Source: Limnohabitans planktonicus II-D5 (GTDB lineage Bacteria > Pseudomonadota > Gammaproteobacteria > Burkholderiales > Burkholderiaceae_C). Taken from it: a stretch of DNA of 64,000 nt. The notes below the pieces were generated by a model. The model made no database searches. It was given only the letters and a program-made list of their open reading frames with translations, and had not been told where the DNA came from. Made by a program: the position numbers and the translations under genes. The DNA lies in assembly GCF_001270065.2 (NCBI RefSeq), contig NZ_LFYT02000018.1:1-64000 (forward strand). Reading direction: 5' to 3'. This document shows positions 1 to 6,585 of the stretch, piece after piece (within the stretch, counting starts at the first letter, position 1; each line of letters starts with the position of its first letter).

Positions 1-86
1 TTCGTAGGTCGGTACTCGCAGAGTCCGACGTTGGCTTGTCCTGCACATGTGGCCGATGTGGGCTTTGTCGTTCGATCACACAGTTG
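1..86. repeat. Left fragment of the REP tandem array
   Basis: This stretch matches the repeat unit of the array at 1779-2326 and includes one REP hairpin at 4-29. It ends at 86, where the IS3-family element begins. The unit resumes at 1776 on the other side, so this is the left part of a single array split by the insertion. The array probably continues outside the window. Confidence 0.85.
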
Positions 87-126
87 CGGCCGTTTTCAAG
101 CTAGTTGTCGCATTTATTTTGGTGGT

Positions 127-1203
127 TCAGGCTGGTTTTCGTAAGTTTTTGTTCTCCGTGGGTTTAGGGGTATGGGGATTGAGGTGGACTTCGTTGACCG
201 GGTGCCAATTGCGTGCAGTTGCGGACCATCGGTTCGGATTGGCCTGTCGGGCAGCAGCGTAAACATCCTCGCGCTTTGCAAGCATTGGCCCGTCAAGCCC
301 TGCGTGGCGCTGAGTTGGGGTTACAAAGCGAATGGCGCTGTGCCTGTGCTCGGTGTTGTACCAATGGACCAAATCTGTCACCCAGCGGCGCGCATGCAAG
401 ATGTCGGTAAAGGGCCCCAGAGGTAGCTGCGGGCGGAACTTGAGAGTTCGGAACAGCGATTCCGAGTAGGGGTTGTCATTGCTGACTGAGGGCCGACTGC
501 GCGAAGGCGTGATACCCAAGCGCCACATTGTCGCCAGCATGGTCTCACCCTTCATCGGCGAGCCATTGTCTGAATGCACCGTGAGCTGCCCTTCGGGAAT
601 GCATTGGCGCTCGCAGATATCACGAAGCAAATCGGCGGCCAGCTGTGCGCTCTCACAATCAAATACCTGCCAGCCGACAATTTTGCGGCTGAAGATATCC
701 ACAAAAAGGTAGAGGTAGAAATGCACTCCTCGCACCTGGGTGGGCAAATAGGTAATGTCCCAACAATAGACTTGATCGGGCTGGGTAGCGACCAATGCGC
801 GCGGCTTGCTCACCTTGCGCGGCACACGCTCCAGGCGGCGATGGCCCATCTGCTGGGCGCAATGGAGCAGTCGGTACATCGTCGATTCACTGCACACATA
901 CTTGCCCTGGTCGGCCAAGCGAGGCACGATTTGGCTGGGTGGCAAATCTTTGAACTCCTCGCTGTTAAGCACGCTCATCGCGGCCTCTCGCTCAGCTTGA
1001 CTGAGCTGGTTTGGCGGCACGCTGTGCGCACGTAGCTTGCTGACACGCCGGTCTCCTTCGTGCCCACTAGGGTGTACCCAGCGCTGCAAGGTGCGAACGC
1101 TCATGCCAATTTGGGCGCAGGCCTGTTGAGCGCGGGCACCATCAGCAATAGCCTGCTCGATCAATGGCAAAAGGATTTGGCGCTGTAGGGTGGAGTTCAT
1201 CAT
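127..1203 (-). CDS. IS3-family transposase OrfB (DDE integrase)
   Basis: OrfB is the catalytic subunit of an IS3-family transposase and performs DNA strand transfer. From the ATG at 1203 it has 358 residues. The catalytic triad is visible as D149 (in WDITYLP), D212 (in HSDNGSP) and E248 (in YSESLFRTLK); 35 residues lie between the second D and the E, as expected for DDE(35)E. An N-terminal HTH (QIGMSVRTLQRW) precedes it. The start codon overlaps the OrfA stop as ATGA, which suggests translational coupling rather than, or in addition to, the programmed -1 frameshift typical of the family. An upstream extension in the same frame is open but lies inside orfA and is probably not used. Confidence 0.92.
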   Translation of the reverse strand: MMNSTLQRQILLPLIEQAIADGARAQQACAQIGMSVRTLQRWVHPSGHEGDRRVSKLRAHSVPPNQLSQAEREAAMSVLNSEEFKDLPPSQIVPRLADQGKYVCSESTMYRLLHCAQQMGHRRLERVPRKVSKPRALVATQPDQVYCWDITYLPTQVRGVHFYLYLFVDIFSRKIVGWQVFDCESAQLAADLLRDICERQCIPEGQLTVHSDNGSPMKGETMLATMWRLGITPSRSRPSVSNDNPYSESLFRTLKFRPQLPLGPFTDILHARRWVTDLVHWYNTEHRHSAIRFVTPTQRHAGLDGPMLAKREDVYAAARQANPNRWSATARNWHPVNEVHLNPHTPKPTENKNLRKPA

Positions 1204-1706
1204 GCCTCGTCCGCCCACAGCGCCTGGAATTTTTTTTGCAATATCAGCAGTGCTGCAGCCTCCGCTAAAGCTTTGTCCTTGCGACGCAATTGCCGCTCCA
1301 GCTGATCGTGTTTGCCCTGCAGCTCTCGCATGGCACCCAGATTTTGCTTGGCGCTGGGCTCGCTCATTGCACAAAAGGCATCACGCCAAGTCTGCAGCTG
1401 GTGTGCGTACAGCCCCTTGTGGCGGCACCAAGCATGCAGATCATCACCCACGAGCAGATGGCTTTCGTTAAGCGCTTGAAGGCGTTCGCGGGGGGCCCAA
1501 GCTTGGGCAGAAAGTTCGCCGTGCAAAAGGGGGGCTACATGGGGCAACCCCCTTGCAGCTTTGGCGGCATCTCGGCGCCAACCCTTCAAGGTTGTCAGAG
1601 GAACATTCAGTTCAACTGCAACGCTGACCAGAGTTTGATCGCCGCGCTCGCGAGCCTTACGCAATGATTGTTCAATAAATTCAGTGGGATACGGAGCATG
1701 TTTCAT
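1200..1706 (-). CDS. IS3-family OrfA (DNA-binding, leucine-zipper)
   Basis: OrfA is the regulatory and DNA-binding partner of the IS3 transposase. It is 168 residues, longer than the usual 90-110 residues. The N-terminus carries a helix-turn-helix (VAVELNVPLTTLKGWRR), and the C-terminal half is rich in heptad-spaced leucines and charged residues (about residues 110-160), fitting the coiled coil through which OrfA and OrfAB multimerise. It ends with TGA overlapping the ATG of orfB. The start ATG at 1706 lies close inside the right end of the element. Confidence 0.88.
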   Translation of the reverse strand: MKHAPYPTEFIEQSLRKARERGDQTLVSVAVELNVPLTTLKGWRRDAAKAARGLPHVAPLLHGELSAQAWAPRERLQALNESHLLVGDDLHAWCRHKGLYAHQLQTWRDAFCAMSEPSAKQNLGAMRELQGKHDQLERQLRRKDKALAEAAALLILQKKFQALWADEA

Positions 1707-1778
1707 TATTTATCGCCTCAGCGGAGAGTCCGCTTGGAAAAAGAAGAGAGGCGACAACTAGTCTGACACAGGGGGGTT

Positions 1779-2326
1779 GTCGGGGTCTTCGACCGCCGAC
1801 CTACAGGGAGCGGCTCACTGTAAGTTTTCGTAGGTCGGTACTCGCAGAGTCCGACGTTGGCAGCCAGACGCATGCGGTCGATGCAGGCTTTGCCGGTCCA
1901 TCACACAGTTGTCGGGGTCTTCGACCGCCGACCTACGGGGGCGATCAATGTAGGTCTTCGTAGGTCGGTGCTCGCAGAGTCCGACGTTGGCTTGTCCTGC
2001 ACATGCGGTCGATGCAGGCTTTGTCGGTCCATCACACAGTTGTCGGGGTCTTCGACCGCCGACCTACGGGGGCGATCAATGTAGGTCTTCGTAGGTCGGT
2101 ACTCGCAGAGTCCGACGTTGGCAGCCAGATGCATGCGGTCGTAGCAGGCTTTGCCGGTCCATCACACAGTTGTCGGGTTCTCGACCGCCGACCTACGGGG
2201 GCGATCAATGTAGGTCTTCGTAGGTCGGTACTCGCAGAGTCCGACGTTGGCAGCCAGACGCATGCGGTCTATGCAGGCTTTGTCGGTCCATCACACAGTT
2301 GTCGAGGTCTTCGATCGCCGACCTAT
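1779..2326. repeat. Tandem array of paired GTAG-type REP hairpins (about 130-bp units)
   Basis: Unit starts lie at 1779, 1911, 2042, 2172 and 2301, giving periods of 132, 131, 130 and 129 bp. Each unit has an inverted REP ending in CCGACCTAC, a spacer of about 22 bp, a direct REP starting GTAGGTCGG (1830, 1960, 2091, 2220), and about 55 bp of conserved filler. Both REPs fold into a hairpin with one bulged base. The last unit (2301-2326) has substitutions and the array stops before the DUF3567 gene. Filler is nearly identical between units, so this is not a CRISPR. Confidence 0.93.
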
Positions 2327-2351
2327 GGAGGAGCGGATCACCGTGGGGGTG

Positions 2352-2633
2352 TCAATGCACGACGACGGGCTGCTGGGCCAGGCCCGTGTAGCCTTCGAGG
2401 GTGTCCTCGACTTCTTCTTGTGTGGGGGTGTGCTGTTGCCAAGCTTGGATTTGTTGCTGGAACATTTCTGCCCAGGAACCGTCCAAGTAGACCTCTTTGC
2501 CAGAGCGTTTGTCCACGATCTCAAAACCATGGCGCTCCAGCAACGGTTTGCTGCTGGCTGGCGATGCTTCGGCCGGCGCATTGGCCAGCATATGCATCAC
2601 CGCAAATGTTTCGGATTCGTAAAGCAAGTTCAT
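2352..2633 (-). CDS. DUF3567 family protein
   Basis: A 93-residue protein beginning MNLLYESETFAVMHM, which matches the start typical of the DUF3567 family of betaproteobacteria. Its function is unknown. The ATG at 2633 is preferred over upstream Met codons because a GAGGGAGA ribosome-binding site lies a few bases upstream and because family members start here. The central part (RHGFEIVDKRSGKEVYLDGSWAE) is the conserved portion. It has no signal peptide or membrane segment and is probably cytosolic. It is separated from the DUF3108 gene by about 70 bp and may share no operon with it. Confidence 0.8.
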   Translation of the reverse strand: MNLLYESETFAVMHMLANAPAEASPASSKPLLERHGFEIVDKRSGKEVYLDGSWAEMFQQQIQAWQQHTPTQEEVEDTLEGYTGLAQQPVVVH

Positions 2634-2704
2634 GTGTTCATTCTCCCTCAACTCGTGTTGAATAAATGAGGACATGGTCATGAACTTCAAGTGGGTGTGG
2701 TTTT

Positions 2705-3859
2705 TTAGCCCGCAGGGTTGCCCGCCGGAAGTGGCGGCAAAAGCTTGTAATCACTCAGCAGCAGATCGATGTAGTTGCCGCTGACTTGGGTGATGCGGAT
2801 GCGCACGGGCAGCCAGCCATGTTGGGCCGAGACCCAAAACTCCACTTTGGCATCGAAGCGGTTGCGTGGCTGGGCCGACCATTTGGTGGTGTCTAGCGGA
2901 CCGCTGTCCAGCGTCAGGCTGTCGTTTTGCTCTTGCGTCAGGATCCAGGGCAGGGCTTCGCGCAAGGTGACGGTTTGGATGTTCAATCGTGTGCCCGGGG
3001 CAAAACGCTGGGGCGCGCCCGCCATGGCAGCGGCCAGCTGCACATACAGACTGATCTGGTCCTGGGCACCAGGCAGCAGTTCTGCTGTGGGCGCATTGCT
3101 GCTGAACACGATCTTCTTGTTCTCACGGTCAAAGTGAGAAGCCCTCTCGCCGCGCCAGCTGTCGGTGAATTTGCGAGGTGCCAGGCCCGCTGCCGTGATC
3201 TGCCCTTGGCTGCGCCAGTGCCGTGAGCCCAGCAAAAAGGCTTTCACCGACAGGGCCAGGGCATATGCTTGGTCGTTGTGTTGCCAGTTCAATTCGCCAC
3301 TGGCGTGGTAGGTCAGGCCTTTTTCCATGCCGGTGAGTCGGTAGCTGAGCAAGGCCGAGGGGGGCAAGGCCCCCAGGGGTATGTTGGGCAGGGTTTCGGC
3401 GGGCGCGGGCTCGGTAGCGGCGGTGACCTCCGGGGCGGGTTGTGCGGCGGGGGCGCTGGCTATTGCCGCCTCGGGTACAGGCGCTTCATTGCTTGCGGTC
3501 TGTGCGGGCTGGGCGCTTTCGGCGGTGTTCGTAGCGCTATCTTCTTGTGCCAGTGTTTCTGGCCGTTTGGCGTCAGGCGGTGGCGTCGCTTCTTGCGCAA
3601 TGCGGGTGCGCGGTGCAGCAGGCTTGGGTACCTTGACCACAGCAGCCACGGGCGTTGCAGGGGCCAGCATGCGCGTTTGCAAAGTGGTGACCCGAGTGGC
3701 TTCGGGTGTGGCCAGTTGCACCTCCAGCAGGCCCGACATGCTCAAAACCAGCAGCGCATGCATGACCAGCACGAGCCCGACCAGCCAGGCCAGCGAGCGC
3801 CGTGGCGGCCAAGCAGAGGTGGCTGCTGGGTGCGTGTGGCGAAGAGTCTGGTGCGGCAT
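2705..3859 (-). CDS. DUF3108 domain protein with TonB-like N-terminus
   Basis: A 384-residue envelope protein of unknown function. Residues about 22-45 form one hydrophobic membrane segment (WLVGLVLVMHALLVLSMSGLL). Residues about 60-160 are a low-complexity Ala/Pro/Glu stretch like the periplasm-spanning arms of TonB-type proteins. The C-terminal 220 residues match the DUF3108 pattern (SYRLTGMEKGLTYHASGELNW near its start). The layout suggests an inner-membrane anchor, a flexible linker and a periplasmic beta-rich domain. The ATG lies 3 bp after the iclR stop, so the two are probably co-transcribed. A role in envelope polysaccharide or lipid handling is possible but not shown here. Confidence 0.8.
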   Translation of the reverse strand: MPHQTLRHTHPAATSAWPPRRSLAWLVGLVLVMHALLVLSMSGLLEVQLATPEATRVTTLQTRMLAPATPVAAVVKVPKPAAPRTRIAQEATPPPDAKRPETLAQEDSATNTAESAQPAQTASNEAPVPEAAIASAPAAQPAPEVTAATEPAPAETLPNIPLGALPPSALLSYRLTGMEKGLTYHASGELNWQHNDQAYALALSVKAFLLGSRHWRSQGQITAAGLAPRKFTDSWRGERASHFDRENKKIVFSSNAPTAELLPGAQDQISLYVQLAAAMAGAPQRFAPGTRLNIQTVTLREALPWILTQEQNDSLTLDSGPLDTTKWSAQPRNRFDAKVEFWVSAQHGWLPVRIRITQVSGNYIDLLLSDYKLLPPLPAGNPAG

Positions 3860-3862
3860 GCT

Positions 3863-4684
3863 TTAAGCCTCGCGCCAGCCCAAGTCGTCCGACAGCTGCC
3901 TTGCAAATTGGCGCAGGGCCTGAGCCACGGGCCCTTGCCACTCGGTGTGCAAGGTGGCCGATGAGCCCAAAGCCACCACGCCCAGCACCAAGTGCCCATC
4001 GGCATCAAACACCGGCGCGCAAAAGCCTGCAATGCCGGGCAGCAAGACATTGACCACGCGGCCCAAGCCTTGCTGGCGGGTTTCTTCAATCATGGTCTGC
4101 ACTTGGGCCTGCGTGCTGGGCAAATCGCTGCGCCCGAGTTTGCGGGCCAGCGCCAGTTCCTTGTCGATCATGGCTTGCCCTTTTTCGGCGGCACCGCCGT
4201 GGCTGTTGAAGGCGGCAAAACAGCGCCCCGTGGCCGAAGACAGCAAAGGCATCACATCGCCCAGGCGCAAACTGACCGGCACGGCCAGCGGAGTTTCTTG
4301 CCAATGCACCAGGGTCGGCCCCCGGTTGCCCCAAACGGCGAGGGCCACCGTGTGTTCGGTGGCTTCCATCAAGGCGTGCAAACGCTCTCGGGCCATCTTG
4401 ACCGCGTCCAGGCGCGACAAGGTGGCCAGACCCAAACGCAGTGTGGTGGGGCCGAGTTCGTAGCGGTTGGTGCTGCTGTCTTGCACCACCAGGCCCAGGC
4501 GCTGAAAGCTCACCAGATAGCGGTGCGCTTTGGCCGCACTCATTCCCGCAGCACTGGCCAGATCGCGCAGCATCAGGGGAGCGCTGGCTTGCGCCAACAC
4601 ATCGAGCAGTGCAAAACCGACCTCCACCGACTGGATGCCAGCGCGTTCTTTGCCTTCATCGGGGCGGGGGGTGGCAAGGGCCAT
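3863..4684 (-). CDS. IclR-family transcriptional regulator
   Basis: A 273-residue regulator. The N-terminal winged helix spans about residues 15-75 (DLASAAGMSAAKAHRYLVSFQRLGLV is the HTH), followed by the IclR ligand-binding domain (about 90-260) with typical patterns ERLHALMEATEHTVALAVW and ATGRCFAAF. It is divergent from the fumarylacetoacetate-hydrolase-family gene at 4789, and a perfect palindrome sits between them. It therefore probably controls that gene and itself, with an aromatic or keto-acid metabolite as ligand. The downstream DUF3108 gene follows after 3 bp. The ligand cannot be read from the sequence. Confidence 0.92.
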   Translation of the reverse strand: MALATPRPDEGKERAGIQSVEVGFALLDVLAQASAPLMLRDLASAAGMSAAKAHRYLVSFQRLGLVVQDSSTNRYELGPTTLRLGLATLSRLDAVKMARERLHALMEATEHTVALAVWGNRGPTLVHWQETPLAVPVSLRLGDVMPLLSSATGRCFAAFNSHGGAAEKGQAMIDKELALARKLGRSDLPSTQAQVQTMIEETRQQGLGRVVNVLLPGIAGFCAPVFDADGHLVLGVVALGSSATLHTEWQGPVAQALRQFARQLSDDLGWREA

Positions 4685-4703
4685 ATCGTCTAGAATCCAG
4701 TTT

Positions 4704-4717
4704 CGTTTAGTTAAACG
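4704..4717. promoter_or_regulatory. Palindromic operator candidate between iclR and the FAH gene
   Basis: CGTTTA-GT-TAAACG is a perfect 6-2-6 inverted repeat 20 bp upstream of the iclR start, in the 104-bp divergent promoter region. Its size, symmetry and place suit an IclR dimer site able to repress both directions. No footprint evidence is available, so the protein assignment is inference. Confidence 0.55.
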
Positions 4718-4788
4718 AGTTTAACAATGCGTAATTTCGCAGTGCATCACACTGTAGCGCATGAGGACCAGAACGGGACACCTGCATC

Positions 4789-5799
4789 ATGAAATTGGCG
4801 ACCTACAAAGACGGCTCACGCGACGGACAACTGGTGGTGGTGTCGCGCGACCTGAGCACCGCACATTATGCGACCGGCATCGCCAGCACATTGCAGCAAG
4901 TGCTGGACGACTGGAATTTTTTGGCCCCCCAGCTGGAAGACCTCTACCTCACCTTGAACCAGGGCAAGGCCCGCCACGCCTTCCCGTTTGACCCCGAGCG
5001 CTGCATGGCGCCGCTGCCTCGCGCCTACCAGTGGGCCGACGGCTCAGCCTACCTCAACCATGTGGAGCTGGTCCGTGCGGCCCGCAACTCGGAAGTGCCC
5101 AGCAGCTTTTACACCGACCCCCTCATGTACCAGGGCGGCAGTGATGATTTCATCGGCCCTTGCGACCCGGTGGTCTGCGCCAACGAAGCGTTTGGCATCG
5201 ACTTTGAGGCCGAGATCGCCGTCATCACCGGCGACGTGCCCATGCAAACCTCCGCCGACGAAGCCATCGAGGGCGTGCGCCTCGTCATGCTGGCCAACGA
5301 CGTGAGCCTGCGCAACCTGATCCCGAACGAGCTGGCCAAAGGCTTTGGCTTCTTCCAGAGCAAGCCCGCCACCGCATTCAGCCCCGTGGCCATCACACCC
5401 GATGAACTGGGCGACGCCTGGCAAGGTGGCCGTGTGCACCTGACGCTGCAATCCACCTGGAACGGCCGCAAAGTGGGCATGTGCGAAGCCGGCCCCGAGA
5501 TGACCTTCCACTTCGGCCAGCTGATCGCGCACATCTGCAAAACCCGCAATGTGCGCGCAGGCTCCATCGTGGGCAGCGGCACCGTGAGCAACAAGAGCGT
5601 GGAAGTCAAGGGCAAACCGCAGTGGCCCAAAGGCTACAGCTGCATCGCCGAAAAACGCGCCATCGAAACCATCCTGGACGGCAAGCCAAGCACCGAATTC
5701 ATGAAGTTCGGCGACACCATCCGCATCGAGATGAAGGGCAAAGACGGCGAAAGCCTGTTCGGCGCCATCGAGCAGGAAATCGTCCCGCTCAATGCTTGA
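4789..5799 (+). CDS. Fumarylacetoacetate hydrolase family protein
   Basis: A 336-residue enzyme of the FAH superfamily, which hydrolyses or hydrates beta-diketo or enol acids from aromatic degradation. The metal-binding acidic residues are recognisable as E140 and E142 (GIDFEAEIAV) and D171 (LANDVSLRNL). Other family signatures are KGFGFFQSKPATAF and the C-terminal VRAGSIVGSGTVSN. Length and N-terminal extension fit the fumarylacetoacetase-like branch rather than the short hydratase branch. It is divergently transcribed from iclR, so it is probably inducible. Downstream lies a REP cluster that may act as a transcript end. The substrate could be fumarylacetoacetate, fumarylpyruvate or a related compound; neighbours do not settle this. 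Confidence 0.88.
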   Translation: MKLATYKDGSRDGQLVVVSRDLSTAHYATGIASTLQQVLDDWNFLAPQLEDLYLTLNQGKARHAFPFDPERCMAPLPRAYQWADGSAYLNHVELVRAARNSEVPSSFYTDPLMYQGGSDDFIGPCDPVVCANEAFGIDFEAEIAVITGDVPMQTSADEAIEGVRLVMLANDVSLRNLIPNELAKGFGFFQSKPATAFSPVAITPDELGDAWQGGRVHLTLQSTWNGRKVGMCEAGPEMTFHFGQLIAHICKTRNVRAGSIVGSGTVSNKSVEVKGKPQWPKGYSCIAEKRAIETILDGKPSTEFMKFGDTIRIEMKGKDGESLFGAIEQEIVPLNA

Positions 5800-5806
5800 C
5801 GTCCAT

Positions 5807-6120
5807 GTCGGGGTCTTCGACCACCGACCTACAAAACCCCATCTCCCCGTAGGTCGGCACTCGAAGAGTCCGACATGTGTGAATGCCCCCACGCAGCACA
5901 AGCGGGCCGCGCCGCTGGATCAAACAAACGTCGGGGTCTTCGACCACCGACCTACAAAAACCCACAGCCCCGTAGGTCGGCACTCGAAGAGTCCGACATG
6001 TGTGAATGCCCCCACGCAGCACAAGCGGGCCGCGCCGCTGGATCAAACAAACGTCGGGGTCTTCGACCACCGACCTACAAAACCCCACAGCCCCGTAGGT
6101 CGACACTCGAAGAGTCCGAC
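5807..6120. repeat. Tandem array of three REP pairs (123-bp units)
   Basis: Inverted REPs at 5807-5832, 5930-5955 and 6053-6078 alternate with direct REPs at 5849-5874, 5972-5997 and 6095-6120. The period is 123 bp. The 55-bp filler between pairs is identical between units but unrelated to the filler of the array at 1779. The inner hairpin arm is ACTC/GAGT with loop GAA, a variant of the first array. It lies 8 bp after the FAH stop codon. Confidence 0.93.
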
Positions 6121-6229
6121 ATGGCAGACTCAGCACACACCAATGTGCTTCACTTCCCAGAAGGCCCATCAACCTTACAGCTAACGCACAAAATGGGTGG
6201 CCACTGATTCGGTCTTTTCCATCATCCTA

Positions 6230-6399
6230 TTAAACCGGCACGTTGATGTTTGCATGAACACTTTTTTGTTGGAGCGGCATGATCGCCGCGATGGAGCCTT
6301 GCAGACCGCCACACATCGCCCCAAGGGCGGCGCTCCCAGTGCGCTGATTGCTATTTGCAAAACATGACTTTCACTTCAACCTTCACAGGGCCGGATCAA
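6230..6399. repeat. MITE-like element carrying a different hairpin
   Basis: The ends resemble those of the MITEs at 46341 and 46953: left TTAAACCGGCACGTTGATG, right CTTCACAGGGCCGGATCAA, with TA just left of the element (6228-6229). The interior differs: instead of the GTCGG hairpins it holds GGAGCGGC...GCCGCGAT and GGGCGGCGCTCCC (about 6276-6331), a second type of palindromic repeat. The right flank is AA rather than TA. The rest of 6121-6585 shows no gene. Confidence 0.6.
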
Positions 6400-6585
6400 A
6401 AGAAAATGCAGCTGGACAAGCTCTAGGATGTGTCCAGCTGCGGTTGTTTGGTTGAGGATTCCATGGGTGATTGAGTCACCTGCCGAGTGGGCACTTGCAC
6501 TGAACCCGAGTAGCTTGCTGCTGTATCGACTCCATGAAAGCGCAAGAAACACCTGTGCAAAAATCAAAGCGCTGCTTCAAATCTC

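Larger units (their letters stand above)
87..1775 (-). mobile_element. IS3-family insertion sequence, complete
   Basis: An element of about 1.69 kb carries two transposase frames read on the minus strand. The ends share the inverted core CTAGTTGTCGC (101-111 and, inverted, 1752-1762), preceded by 14 less conserved bases. Both sides are flanked by GTTG (83-86 and 1776-1779), a likely 4-bp target duplication, and joining the flanks restores the REP repeat unit. The ends are imperfect and do not start with the usual TG, so exact termini are uncertain by a few bases. Frames look intact, so it may still be active. Confidence 0.88.

Noticed and set aside
1779..2326. Possible CRISPR array (regular palindromic repeats)
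   Set aside because: The sequence between repeats is nearly the same in every unit, repeats alternate in orientation, the period is about 130 bp, and no cas gene is near.
2003..2669. Plus-strand frames running through the REP array into the DUF3567 region
   Set aside because: They are translations of repeats and of the antisense of a recognised family member with a good start site.
5807..6120. Possible CRISPR array or short coding frames through the repeats
   Set aside because: Filler is identical in the three units and frames exist only because the 123-bp period is a multiple of three.
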